A stretch of 64,000 nt of DNA from Rhabdornis inornatus (lineage: Eukaryota > Chordata > Aves > Passeriformes > Rhabdornithidae), in the NCBI GenBank assembly GCA_013397075.1, contig VWZS01005946.1, positions 320,063 to 384,062 on the forward strand, written 5' to 3'. The notes beneath the pieces were generated by a model, which searched no databases, was not told the DNA's origin, and worked only from the letters and a program-made list of their open reading frames with translations. The translations under genes and the position numbers were made by a program. Positions 1-10,810 of the stretch are shown here, piece by piece (within the stretch, counting starts at the first letter, position 1; each line of letters begins with the position of its first letter).

Positions 1-683
1 ATTTTTACAGCTAATTCATGAAATAACATGAAGAAAACTTGCCACAGATGGCCTTTAATTGAGAAATAAATAGGTAGAGTACCAGCCACTAAAATATCTG
101 ATGAGAGCTATATTTACAATGCACAAGCTAACCAAACTGTGTGTTATCTACACCTCATTTAGTGGAGTGGTGTCCAAGTAATTTTATTACTTACCCAGGA
201 AATTTGGCAAGGGGAACAAAAAGGCATAAAACAAAATACTTCACACTATTGCTCAACGTGTTTGTAAATCTGTATTCTTCTGTGCTTAGAACCCATGGCG
301 ATAGCAAAAAGAGAGCTGCTGAATAGCAGTATAGTTTCATGGTTTCTTTTCAAACTGGATAAAGTAAAGGTACCACACCTGTATATTTATCGAATTCTGA
401 ATACTGTCCAAGGAGCCCTTTGAGTCAGAAACATCTCTTAGCTCAGGTCTGTAATTTAGAACCTGCAAGAACGTTTTGGCAGAAATATTTTTTCCCAACA
501 CAAGTGATCTCTTCCTGCAAACACTGGTTGCTCTGCTTCAGAGATGTTCAAAAATCAGGCTCAGGACAACAATTACCTCTCCATCACTGAAATGCTACAG
601 GAAAAGCAGCACCAAAAAAAGAGTAACACATGACAGAGATTGCTAGGTTGAAACTACAGTTTCTAATCAAACTCATGTCCAAG

Positions 684-812
684 GCAGTCATTATCAATAC
701 CATTCAACAGGTGGGTAAAATAAGGTTTCAAGAGCACTTCCAGAACTTGCCCCCCTTGTCCATGACCGCAATTGCAGCCGTGTAGCATAGTGCACTCACT
801 GCACCACAATTT
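684..812 (-). repeat. MIR-like SINE relic (antisense)
   Basis: Read on +, the order of words resembles the reverse complement of a MIR core-SINE. First comes a CATTATCAATACC-type stretch, then CAGGTGGGTAAAATAAGG (normally 'cagatgaggaaactgagg'), then CTTGCCC, then GTGCACTCACTGCACCAC near the end. Divergence is high, as expected for an element that predates birds. The identification rests on word order by eye; a profile search would settle it. Confidence 0.4.
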
Positions 813-1907
813 GGAGAGGCGGTTTCAAGTGCCACAAAGCAGATGAGGCCAAACAGTCTAGAGATTTCTGTGTCATCTGCCCTGATATCTTCTCATAAAT
901 TAGCACCTTTCCCATCCTCCACCATCCCTCACCTCTCCACCATCGGTCCTTTCTCCTCTTGGAGGGGGCTAGAGGTAGTGTGTGCCACAACTGATCTGGA
1001 GCTCCTGGAGCACTGTCTGGTGCAAACAGAAGTACTGACCAGCTGGCTGCTGCCTCCAAGAAGGACTGAGTTCCACCCATCTTTCCCTGAGCCAGGCACA
1101 TGGCATTTGGATTTCTTTCCTCTTGGAGATCTGTGTACCTCAATCAGTTTCAACTTTGTTTGTTTAAAATTTAAAATTAGATGTGAAAAGGAAAAAAGAA
1201 GAGGTGTTATAAAAACTCTGGGTAAATATGCAAAGAAGGCTCTTCCTTTTTAAGACGCAAGATAAAAATCTAAGTCTGTATCAAGTGGAATAATATAATA
1301 TCAGAAGAAAAGTCAGATTAAATGTGCCTATCTGCTTTTCTTACTAGTCTAGAAAGGGTGGGAAAATATATTTCTGTGTAACCCTCCCAGAAGTGGCTTT
1401 GAACCAGCTGCTGTGTTACAAAAAGGCTCTGGCTACACCTCTCCACTCCGGAAAATGTAGAGAAGGCAACAGGGCCAGATCTCTGCTGGACTAGTTAGTA
1501 CTGACTGATTATTGGACAGTGTAAGCTGTCAAGAGTGTAATGAACTAAGAAGAGCCCTTCTGAAATAACAGGATGAGAGAAATGTGCTAGAGTGGTATTG
1601 GACATACAGAAAACAATTGTTTTGTTAATGTAATACAAGAAAAAGCCAGGTAGGAAAAAACATTGCAATTGACAGAAGACTGAAGAACATTTCTTTCAAT
1701 TTGTACGGCTAGAACCATATAGACATTGTAGAAAAGCAGACATATAAAATTTTGGGGAGATGGAGGCTGTTGGCAGCAGAGGAAGACATCATGTAAGATC
1801 CTAAATGAAATTTTGATAAAGTAAGGATAATTTTACATTCTGAGGAAGCCTTGCATATCATGATAAATCTATAATGAGGACCACAAGGCTTTGCTGTTTT
1901 AAACAAG

Positions 1908-2289
1908 AGCCCAAATAGTGGAAATATCTAAGATAGAAAGGTATCCAGGGGTCGTAAGACAGGAAGCAATGTGGGCATTTATTTCTGCTGCAATAGACAG
2001 GGCAGACTGGGATTACGCTGGCACAAGACACAGGAGCCTCATCTTCCTACAAGTCTCTTTGGGCATTCAAAAACAGAGTAGCACAAAGAGCCTGAAAACA
2101 ACAGCAGAGAGATTGTTTGCACGAGCAGTAGACAGTGCTGTATCAAATGACAAATGGACTATCAGTCTGGAGGCAAATGGGGTATTTGTTCAATTTACGT
2201 TGAAAACAAGCACACCAGCCAATAGGTATAAGTCTGCAAAAGATAATAATGGGAGAAAAAAAAAGGAGAATTCAATGGCAGATAAGCAG
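1908..2289 (+). other. exon-like open frame, unrecognised
   Basis: One frame is open from 1903 to the stop after 2301, about 130 codons, with no ATG near its start. It ends at a strong splice donor, CAG|GTAAGA, with the GT at 2290-2291. A modest acceptor precedes it (GCTGTTTTAAACAAG, AG at 1906-1907). The predicted peptide is mixed-composition and lysine-rich near its C-terminus, and I recognise no domain. An open frame of this length can arise by chance in 64 kb, so this is only a candidate. Confidence 0.2.
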
Positions 2290-2629
2290 GTAAGACCCTA
2301 GGGCTTATGGTAATAATTTTGCTCCAACTAAGTACATGAATTAACTGGATGAATAAATAGCAATTTGAAAGAGAGACTTGGAAAAATAACACTATCAGGT
2401 GAAAGTGCCCTTTATCTCATCTAGCTGGTGAGGGTTTTTTTTAGAAGAGACTGCTGAAGAAAGGTTTTCCAGGGAGAGTAATACCCACCAGGACATGGTT
2501 TTTAAAGAGAAGCTGTTATCTGGGAAACAGGTGTTAATTGAAGATGAACCAGGACTGCAGCATGAGGAGACATCTGCTACTGATGATAGTATGCCAGCAA
2601 CTTTGAACAGACCCAGATACCAGTGGTGT

Positions 2630-3640
2630 GGTAATCATGCAGCCCTGTGACACAGCCCTGCCATTCTAGTAAAGATTGTAAGCCATGTGCAAGTGTGAAC
2701 TCAGGTTTGCCGTCTCTGAACCTTCCTTGGCTTGTCTGTAGCTTTCTGTTGCTTCTCTTGGCTGTGGCAGCAATTCCTCCAGCTGATCAGGTGCCTGTGC
2801 CTGATCTCTTTTACTTTTGCTTCTCTAAAACTATGACCATAGTTTTTTGCATAGACAGCAATGACAAGCTGCTACCCCATGTGCAATGAGATTTATACAA
2901 CAGCAACTTGATGACAAAGTCCTGACAAACCCAGGCCTGGCAGGACCAGAGCAGAGGCCTGAGAAGGACACAGGATGTGGCACAGAGGAGCACAGCTGCA
3001 AACAGATTGCCCATGGTCAGCTAAAGTGTGAACCTGAAGCTGGACGAACTGGGTTTAGGGGCAATGAACAGAACAAAGAGAGAACATACTGAGATGGCCC
3101 AGGGTGTGTTGAATTTGGGTGTAACATGGAGCTGCAGACCATCGTAGAAGAGAGCAGTATCTCATCAACATATATACAAATTATTCCAAGTGACCCTAGG
3201 GGAACGAAGCAGAATTCATAACATGAACATTTGTCCTGGCAAAGGACTCTGGATGCTGAAAGCTCACAATAACATTCACCCATGACCTCCACCAGTGAGA
3301 AACTTCTCGAGACCGGGGAGTAGCGGAAGGGTAAGCACAACATAGAAAGGAGTAAAATGAATGAAAGAATGTATGTGTTATGACAATTTGACAGAAGTTG
3401 CTTTGCTATTGTCCACTGTGTTGCTATAATCCACTGCATTGCTATTCCTTCATTTTTGCAGCACTTGGAGCTGGATTAAAACTGAAGAATCCCTTGATAT
3501 TTCAGTTCAACAAACATTAGATTCTTTGTTTTACTAATAAATGAAATGTGCTTCCTTCTTGTCCGTAAACAAGATTTTCGATGTAACAGCTTGTTCATTG
3601 CTGGGCAGTGAATGGCAACAATTTGTAAGGAGCAATGAAG
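2630..3640 (+). repeat. unnamed repeat A, copy 1
   Basis: About 1 kb is homologous, in the same orientation, to 38100-39110. The central block 2879-3193 is base-for-base identical to 38399-38713. Flanking parts differ by clustered substitutions and small indels and become strongly diverged after 3300. Homology is still visible near 3545-3590 (CTTCCTTCTTG, then CCGTAAACAA here and CCATAAACAA in copy 2). The family is not one I can name: no LTR ends, poly(A) tail or reverse transcriptase is visible. It could be an old dispersed repeat or part of an ancient segmental duplication together with repeat B. Confidence 0.75.
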
Positions 3641-3795
3641 GGTGAAAGATCGTGGTTTTAAACAGAAGACTGCCTTTTTCCCTCAGCAAAATGGAAGTAA
3701 AATCCAAGTCTACCACTCAGAAGGGCCAGAACCTATTAAAACTGGCAGCACCAAAAGGCAACAGGCAGTTAACCCACAGAACAGAGCTCATTCAT

Positions 3796-4040
3796 GTCAC
3801 AGAACCACAGAACAGTTAAGTTTGAAAGGGTTGTCTTGGGAACCTCTAGTCCAGCCTGTCTGCTGAAGCAGCATGAGCTAGAGCAGGTTACCCAGGAATG
3901 TATCCAGCTGGGTTTTGGGTATCTCCATAGATGGAAACTACACAACCTATCTGGGCATCATATGACACTGTTTGACCCCCATGTCAGTCAAGATTTTTCA
4001 TGCCTTCAGATAGAATTTCTAGAGAACGGCCTTTTCTATT
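3796..4040 (-). mobile_element. CR1 LINE 3' fragment
   Basis: This is the reverse complement of a CR1 3' end. It shows GAACCACAGAACAGTT, 'gaaagggttgtcttgggaac', CTAGTCCAGCCTGTCTGC, 'gagcaggttacccagga' and 'ggtatctccatagatgga', all in the order of avian CR1 3' UTRs. Homology fades after about 3985 but words such as CAGATAGAATTTC continue to about 4040. It is a 5'-truncated, inactive copy. Confidence 0.85.
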
Positions 4041-5207
4041 GTTGTGGCTGAGAGTTTGGAGCAAGGAAACTCCCTACACTTGCTGCTTTCCCTTTTTTTA
4101 TGATTATTGGACCCATGATAAAGAATACAGAGATGTTTGAAAGGTAATGTTGCTGTCTAGATTCAAACATGCTCACGAAGAATTGATTAGAGTGGAAGTT
4201 CTCCTTTTCCGAGGCTAAGTGTGGATCCTAATTAAGAAGGAGAAGGGATCCTTTAGAACGCAGGAGGGTTCTTTCTGCACCTCATGACTCAATGGGAGGG
4301 TTTCTCTGATAAAATTTGTCAGAAGCTCCCGTTCTGCCTGTCATAATCATCTTATAAAGAGCTCACCATTTTACTGTTGTGTCAGTGTAATGTACAAATT
4401 GCTGGTTGATTCTGCATCATGATAAATGGTTCACCTCATCCACAGATTAAATACTGACAGAAAATTAACCATAAAAAAGCAAAATCTCTTCTGAGATGCA
4501 TGACTAGAGAATGCGAGATGTAATCCCAACTAAGGCTTCAGCAAGAATACTATTTACAGTATAGGGACCTGACATTTCGAAAAATATATGTGGCACATCA
4601 GGCAAGCAGAAAGAATAAGCAGATGTTTACATAGCTGGAATTCCCAAAAAAGACTTGAAAGGAGCTCCATCAACAGCTTCTGACACATAAAGGGCTGCTG
4701 TAAAGAGGCAGAGAACAACATTTCTTATGTACAAAGGAGATAGGACAGAAAGTGGTGGAATTAAATAAATGTAAGGAAGCTGTGTGTTACGGAAATCGGG
4801 CAAAATGGGCTGTAGAGTGAATTGTGATCATCACCTTTGGAAGCTTTTAAAGGCAGCCTAGGCAATGATGTGCCAGGATGTCTTAGGCAGAGGTAGTGAG
4901 ACATGAAGATGGGCTACGTGTCCCTTTTACAGCCCTCTTCTATCTGATTCTGCACTTTCTATCCCAGCTTAACAAATCATTAAGCTGAGTTTATCTACAG
5001 TCAAATAACTGATTCCTTTAGACTTTAGCAAGACTACTAAAGCATGTAGAATTAGAGGAAACTAACTTGGCTGAACCAGGCCCTAAGAGGAATTAATGAA
5101 TTAACATGCAAATTCCATATAAAAGAAGATTGAGCTTGTACCTCGTATAAAACTGGATTATTTTTTAAATATAATTTGGTTTCCTTTCTCTTCCTCTTTG
5201 TTTTTAG
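4041..5207. other. unique non-coding sequence
   Basis: I see no repeat, RNA gene or credible coding region. It ends in a pyrimidine-rich tract just before the candidate exon at 5208. Confidence 0.5.
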
Positions 5208-5371
5208 TTATTTTTCAAGAATAAATATTCCCAGAAGTAATGCAGACTTTATAGACAAACATGACATTTCTACAGCCAATTTTATTACATTTATAAATCT
5301 GTCAAGGTACACAGCAATTTTTTTCAGTGCTCTTTGGAGAGAAGGTGGAAAAGATTCTCAGTTCAGTACAG
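5208..5371 (+). other. candidate internal exon, unrecognised
   Basis: A 164-bp segment sits between good splice signals. The acceptor is a pyrimidine run (TTCCTTTCTCTTCCTCTTTG) followed by TTTTTAG ending at 5207. The donor is ACAG|GTAAGA, with the GT at 5372-5373. One frame is open throughout and encodes 54 complete codons between a phase-2 and a phase-1 boundary (segment INIPRSNADFIDKHDISTAN). I do not recognise the protein. No partner exon is evident nearby, so this could be a real exon of a long gene or chance. Confidence 0.3.
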
Positions 5372-7229
5372 GTAAGACCAGGAAGGGAAGGAGAGAAGGT
5401 TAAATACTCATAATTCTGTTAGGGTAACAGAGATTTGGGATCTTTTTACTTCCTCATTATGGACTAGGTTCTCAAATACTATAAGCTTTCTGATCTCAAT
5501 ATATGCCTCATGCATTATATCATTCCCTCAGCCATGGTAATAAAGAAAGATCCAAAATTTTCTGATCATCTGACTTTAGAAAAATTTGTAATCCAAGTCA
5601 TCAAGAAACTCACTAAGGGGAGAAGGAATAACCAGGATGGTTCCCTTGCACTCTAACAAGGAACTTGGGTGTGTGTTCATTTTTTTCCTCTCTCCATTGA
5701 CATACATTTACAATAACTGCATCACACTCACAAGAGCTGTCACTACATATATTGGTGCCTCATTGGGCAATCCACTGAAATAGATGAAGATGAGAGAAAA
5801 TTACACTAGTTTTCACAGGCTATGTGGGAAGACACTGAAAATCCTGTGGCACTTGTCTGATAGTTTCTTACCCATGCTCCCAATAGCTGTTTTGATTACA
5901 AGATCAACACCTCATCCTTCTGAGGGGTGCCTGAGATCAAGCAGAAGATGTAAACGGCCAAGCAGCACACAGTAATATCAACCCACAACTTTATAATATC
6001 ATATTAAAAGTACTATTTAAAAATTTTCAACTATAATAAACCACCAAATAAAATCAATGTTTTCTGTAGACAAAATGTTCTCTAAAAGCAGTTGAGGAAG
6101 AAAAATATTTATGTAAGTAATGAAGAGACAATAAACAATATTGTTAGAATGAGCCCTTTTTATTTATAACATTAACCCAAAGACTCTCCAGGGAATTTAT
6201 GTTTAAATACCCTCCTGTGAATATATTATAACTGTAAAACATAATTTGATCGGAATATAAATGTTATGACTATAGGCAGCCACACACCACATATTAACAG
6301 AATACTTACTGAACTGAGCAGAGGCCATTAACTAGGGCATCCAGTTACCCCTGTGACTCGATAGGGTCTTGTTATAATGAAACCAGCCAAAAATAAGTTT
6401 CATTAAAAGCTGTGATATTATCTCAAAAAATTATATTGAGGGGGGAGAGTGTTCAAACACAGTGGCAGTACTTGATAAAATAAAATAAAGTGTACTTCCA
6501 CATATTTCTTCGGCTAGAAAACTTTTCCCTTTCAATGGGGAAATTTCCTGAAAGATAGAGACTTCATGAAAGATGCATGCAAGGCAACTACAGGGCATCT
6601 AGCTTCATTTCTTCCCTGGAATGTCATTTTGAGGAGGGAACACTTGCGTTCTTGATTCTTCATCACACTAAGAGGGCAGCAAAGAATTTTGTATCGGCCA
6701 AATCCCTTACCTCAGAAGGAGTAGGACAGGCTAAAGGGTGGCTGGACTGCACTCAGGCTGCTTTCTGAAACCCTCCGGTTCTAATCTGCACTTTACTCAC
6801 CATAGCTTCCTGCTAACAACCGGCAGTCAAGATCTGCCTGGCTTTCCTCCTCGCTCCAACTTCTCTGTTGCTATGAGGTCCAGAGGTACATGGAAGTATG
6901 GCATTCCCTACTAGGGACGCTTTGGTCATCCAGAATTAAAGAGGGATAGACAGGCTACTTCCTGCTGTTGGTGTCTTCCCCAGACAGTCCTTCCAGTAGT
7001 TAGCAGGGAAAACTAACCCAAGGAGGAACTCAGGTCAACAGTAGCCTGTCATTCAGCACCCAGTTGAGTGACTTCAGATAAAATCTCCTACTTTCGTAAG
7101 CAGAGTTGCCCTGCTGTCCCAGTGGTGAAACACCAATTTACACTCACCTGCTATGAATAAGATACCACCTTTCATGTGAAGCCAGCTGTTAGCATGTGGT
7201 ATCAGTGAAGCAAGGGGGAAATTTTAGTT
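5372..7229. other. unique non-coding sequence
   Basis: AT-rich unique sequence with short A-rich runs (for example TAAAATAAAATAAAG near 6477-6491). No gene or recognised repeat is seen. Confidence 0.5.
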
Positions 7230-7356
7230 CAGGACTGAGGAATGGTATGGGAGGATTAGCTGCTCAGTAGAAGAAAGGAGGGCAATGGACATTGTCTACC
7301 CAAACTTCAATAAAGCTTTTAATACTACCTCCCATAGGATCCTCTTAGATAAAATG
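7230..7356 (+). mobile_element. CR1 LINE, 5' part of an interrupted copy
   Basis: Translation in one frame gives MDIVYPNFNKAFNTTSHRIL. This is the reverse transcriptase segment normally reading '(V)DVVYLDFSKAFDTVSH.IL' in avian CR1. The copy stops at 7356 in the middle of the domain and resumes at 9981, where the next part of the same domain begins. An LTR (7357-9976) lies between. The left limit is approximate. The protein is decayed: the aspartate of the FD motif region is replaced (FNTT). Confidence 0.8.
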
Positions 7357-7386
7357 TGGTTTAGTAAAGCCTGGTTTTCAGCTGGA

Positions 7387-7394
7387 GGGGCGGG
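7387..7394 (+). promoter_or_regulatory. GC box in LTR
   Basis: GGGGCGGG, a consensus Sp1/KLF-type site, lies 20 bp before the CCAAT-containing tandem array in the same LTR. It is a sequence match only. Confidence 0.45.
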
Positions 7395-7413
7395 TCCCTG
7401 GGAGGACTTGGCA

Positions 7414-7543
7414 GAGCCAATCAGCTGGCTAGGTTTGATGAGCCAATCAGCTGGCTAGGTTTGATGAGCCAATCAGCTGGCTAGGTCTGAAGAGCCAATC
7501 AGCTGGCTAGGTTTGAAGAGCCAGTCAGCTGGCTAGATTTGAA
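7414..7543 (+). repeat. 26-bp minisatellite with CCAAT and E-box in each unit
   Basis: There are five head-to-tail units at 7414, 7440, 7466, 7492 and 7518, each 26 bp. The shared core is CCAATCAGCTGGCTAGGT (last unit CCAGTCAGCTGGCTAGAT). Four units keep an NF-Y-type CCAATCA, and all five keep a CAGCTG E-box. Units 1 and 2 are identical and the others differ by one to a few bases, so the expansion is fairly recent. The array lies in the likely U3 part of the LTR and resembles repeated enhancers of retroviral promoters. Confidence 0.9.
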
Positions 7544-8005
7544 GACTGACACCCAGTTAAACCACTTAGAAGAGTTGGACACGCCTCTGTGGAAAAGCAC
7601 ATTTAAAAATGAACAAAGCCCTGGGAAAGCTCTCGTGGCTTCCAGCCTTTGAACAGGTAACTGGGCTGGCCCAGCATGGCCCAGCTGAGATTTCCTGCCC
7701 CCTGAGGGCTGGTGAGCAGGCTGCCAAGCCCCTCACGGGGGAGCCCATTGGGCTCAGGCAGGTGGCTGGGGCCCCTTCCCAGCTGGAGGCCAGGCCCCTT
7801 CCTGACAGGTCCTGGCGGTCCTTTTTCCAGTGGTGCCGGCAGGCCATGCCAGCCGGAGGCTATATCAGCGCTGGGAGCAACCCTGCGGCAGGGACCAGCA
7901 CCAGGAGTGGCCCTGTGTCCTGTGCTGGGGACAGCCCTGAGGCCAGGAGCAGCCAGAGCTGGGAGTGGCCACATGGCCGCCGCCATCCCGGACTGGGAGC
8001 AGCCA

Positions 8006-8621
8006 CGGGAATGCATGGCTGAAATCGAATCGGTGGGATTGGGAGAGCAGAGCACGTCCATGGCTGCCTCAGCTTGCAATGAACTTTGTTTGTTTAGCTG
8101 CTTTTAGCCAGTCATGCTGTGGACAGAAGGACAAAACCAGCGGCAGCAGCTTTTCTTGTTTCTGATGCTCCACATGAAGAGAAGCGCTGAGTGGAGCTGG
8201 CGGCTGGCGCAGCTCACACAGTGCTGGTGGAGATCACCTGAGCAGCAGAGAGAGGCATGGTGAGTGATTTCCCCAGTGCAGAGCCTGGATGAGATCAACC
8301 TCTCAGCACTGCAGAACTCTATAAAAACTGTTTCAATTGATAAAGCTTGAGAACAAACGAACCTACAAACACCAGTTCTCTCCTGGATCAGGAAAAGGAA
8401 AGGGTGAAGACATGTAGAGAAAACAACATGGGACACTGAGATCAGTGAAGAGTCAGATTCTAGATGGGAGGGGATTGAGGAGATGCCTTAGTCTTGCACT
8501 GAAATTCTTTTTTGAAAGGCTATGGTGAAGATACATTTATGAAAATAGCAGACTTTGTTTTCCCCAGTAATTCATGATGCATTGAGGGGATGCAGCGTTC
8601 ACCTGCAGCCCATGAGAAAAG
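8006..8621 (+). repeat. false duplication, copy 1 (616 bp)
   Basis: Identical to 8623-9238 as far as I compared, with a single N at 8622 between. Copy 1 continues into the N, and copy 2 continues into unique sequence at 9239. This is the signature of two overlapping contig ends placed side by side. It contains the LTR TATAAAA at 8320-8326, repeated at 8937-8943. Confidence 0.92.
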
Positions 8622-8622
8622 N
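8622..8622. other. assembly gap (single N)
   Basis: One undetermined base separates the two 616-bp copies. Confidence 0.97.
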
Positions 8623-9238
8623 CGGGAATGCATGGCTGAAATCGAATCGGTGGGATTGGGAGAGCAGAGCACGTCCATGGCTGCCTCAGCTTGCAATGAA
8701 CTTTGTTTGTTTAGCTGCTTTTAGCCAGTCATGCTGTGGACAGAAGGACAAAACCAGCGGCAGCAGCTTTTCTTGTTTCTGATGCTCCACATGAAGAGAA
8801 GCGCTGAGTGGAGCTGGCGGCTGGCGCAGCTCACACAGTGCTGGTGGAGATCACCTGAGCAGCAGAGAGAGGCATGGTGAGTGATTTCCCCAGTGCAGAG
8901 CCTGGATGAGATCAACCTCTCAGCACTGCAGAACTCTATAAAAACTGTTTCAATTGATAAAGCTTGAGAACAAACGAACCTACAAACACCAGTTCTCTCC
9001 TGGATCAGGAAAAGGAAAGGGTGAAGACATGTAGAGAAAACAACATGGGACACTGAGATCAGTGAAGAGTCAGATTCTAGATGGGAGGGGATTGAGGAGA
9101 TGCCTTAGTCTTGCACTGAAATTCTTTTTTGAAAGGCTATGGTGAAGATACATTTATGAAAATAGCAGACTTTGTTTTCCCCAGTAATTCATGATGCATT
9201 GAGGGGATGCAGCGTTCACCTGCAGCCCATGAGAAAAG
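8623..9238 (+). repeat. false duplication, copy 2 (616 bp)
   Basis: Second copy of 8006-8621, offset 617 bp. The open frames predicted across the N, or twice in this block, are artefacts. Confidence 0.92.
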
Positions 9239-9980
9239 GGCACTCATGCTGGAGCATGTGAATGTCGAAAAAGCTGTAATCCAATAAAAAGCTTGAAGAG
9301 AGATGAAAAACTTTGCCCCAGGGATGGAAGAAGAAAACCTCTGTTTCCAGAGATAAGAGAAGAGGAGAGAACTTCTGTTTCTATACGAGAACAGCTCATC
9401 CTTAAAATTGCACCCCAATAAGTTGACATGGCCCATGAAAGGAGCTGTGGGAATGCTCAGGGCATGGGAGGGACTTTCACACTGCAAACAGATTTTCCTT
9501 TCCTGGGTGGCTGATTCACTGTGACATTGAAGCCATGAGAGAACTGTTCATTGTGGAGAAGTCTCCGTGGCATGGCAAGAGAGACTCCTCTCCCTAAGTG
9601 GACTAAAGAAAGATTATTTTAAAGGTGGTAAACTGACTGAAAATTCCGGGGTTTGTCTCTTTATGTTGTCAGTGGGAAAGAAAAGAGGGTGTGGGGGGAG
9701 AAGTGTTCTGAAGGTTTATTCTGATTTTCTTTTTTCTTCTTTTAATTTGGTTAACAAAGTTTTCTTTAAACTCTTTATACCCTTTATACCTTTTATACTA
9801 TACTGCTTTGCTCTTCTCCTAACTCTTGTCTCACAGCAGAAAAGGAGTATTTCTGGTGGGTGCCCTGGTGCTTGGCCAGCACTAAACCCACTGCATAGTT
9901 GGTGCCTTTGCCAGGAAATGGAACCAAAACCACTATACTTAATTGGTGGTTTTGCCCGGTTCCCGAAATCGCTACAAATG

Positions 9981-10810
9981 TATAGGTTGGATGAAAAGGC
10001 AATGAGATGGACTGAAAAACAAATTGAGGGCTAGGTCATGAACAAGGAGATGCATGGAACAAGGTGTATTTGGAGGTCAGTAAATAGCATTGTACCCCAG
10101 GTGTCAATATAAGGTTCAGTCCTAGCCAACATCTTCATTAGTGATCTGAATGATGGCTCAGAGTCTATCCCCAGTAAGTTTGCAAGTGATACAAAACGGA
10201 GGAGTAATGATATACCAGAGGATTGTACTGGCATTCTGAGAGATGATAACAGGCTGGAGAAGTGTGTTGACAGAAACCTTATAAATGTCGACAATGACAA
10301 GTACAAAGTTCTGCATCTGGGGATGAACAACCCCAGGAACCAGAAGAGGCTGAGAGCTACCCAATTTGGGATGCATCTGGGCAGAAAAAGACTTGGGGGT
10401 CCTGGTGGACACCAGGCTGAACTTGAGCGAGCTCTGCACCCTTGCACTTCTTGCACAAAGGATGATGTTGTCCTGGGCTTCAGTGGGAAGAGTGTCACAA
10501 GCAGGTCAGCAGAGAGGATCCTTCCCCTCTCCTCAGCACTGAGGCCACAGCTGGAGGTCTGCTGTGGGCTCCCCAATATAAGAGACATACAGGCATACTG
10601 GAAAGAGTCCAGCAAAATGCCACAAAGATGATTGACTGGGGCACCTGTCCTAAAAGGGAAGGCTGAGACAGCTGGAACTGTTCAGCCTGCAAAAGAGAAG
10701 AATCGGCAGGGTCTCCATCAACATGCAAAAAACCTGAAGGGAAGCTGCAAACAAGAAAGAGCCAAGCTCTTTCAGTGGTGCTCAGCAGCAGGGACAGAGC
10801 TGCTAGGTAT
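9981..10810 (+). mobile_element. CR1 LINE, 3' part of the interrupted copy
   Basis: It resumes the CR1 that stops at 7356 with TATAGGTTGGATG and GAGATGGACTGAAAA. It continues through decayed reverse transcriptase: 'gtaccccaggtgtcaata', then ISDLNDGSESIPSKFASDTK (where intact copies have FADDTK), then KYKVLHLGMNN, then AGGAAGAG-type and 'ccttcccctctcctcagcac' words. Further on are 'agagagtccagc...gccacaaagatgatt' and 'ggaactgttcagcctg...agagaag'. The catalytic ADD reads ASD and several frameshifts are present, so it is inactive. The 3' UTR tail is missing, and homology ends near 10810. Confidence 0.88.

Larger units (their letters stand above)
1..2629. other. unique non-coding sequence
   Basis: No recognisable gene. 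The short open frames here, for example on both strands around 800-1250, overlap each other and show no family motif. Two sub-features are listed separately: a worn MIR-like relic at 684-812 and an exon-like open frame at 1908-2289. The rest looks like ordinary AT-rich avian intergenic or intronic DNA. Confidence 0.6.
7357..9976 (+). mobile_element. solo LTR inserted into CR1
   Basis: The element starts TGGTTTAG and ends GCTACA (TG...CA). It is flanked by AATG at 7353-7356 and 9977-9980, a 4-bp target duplication as is usual for class I (gamma-like) endogenous retroviruses. Removing it joins two halves of one CR1. It contains a GC box (GGGGCGGG, 7387-7394), five 26-bp CCAAT repeats (7414-7543), a GC-rich block (about 7600-8010), a TATAAAA at 8320-8326 and an AATAAA at 9283-9288. 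Part of its length is a false duplication (8006-9238), so the true size is about 2.0 kb. No gag, pol or env frame is present; the open frames in the GC-rich block overlap on both strands and are not viral genes I can identify. Confidence 0.8.

Noticed and set aside
2886..3092. 68-codon open frame identical in both A copies (2886-3092 and 38406-38612)
   Set aside because: Its identity follows from the 315-bp identical block. Frames on the opposite strand are equally open, and there is no splice signal or known motif.
7603..8107. Several 66-158 codon open frames on both strands
   Set aside because: They overlap one another in the GC-rich part of an LTR, where stop codons are rare. None resembles a retroviral or host protein.
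8555..8782. Open frame running across the N at 8622
   Set aside because: It crosses an assembly gap between two copies of the same contig end.
9567..10034. 155-codon open frame
   Set aside because: It spans the LTR-CR1 junction and contains low-complexity F/L/I text; a chance frame.
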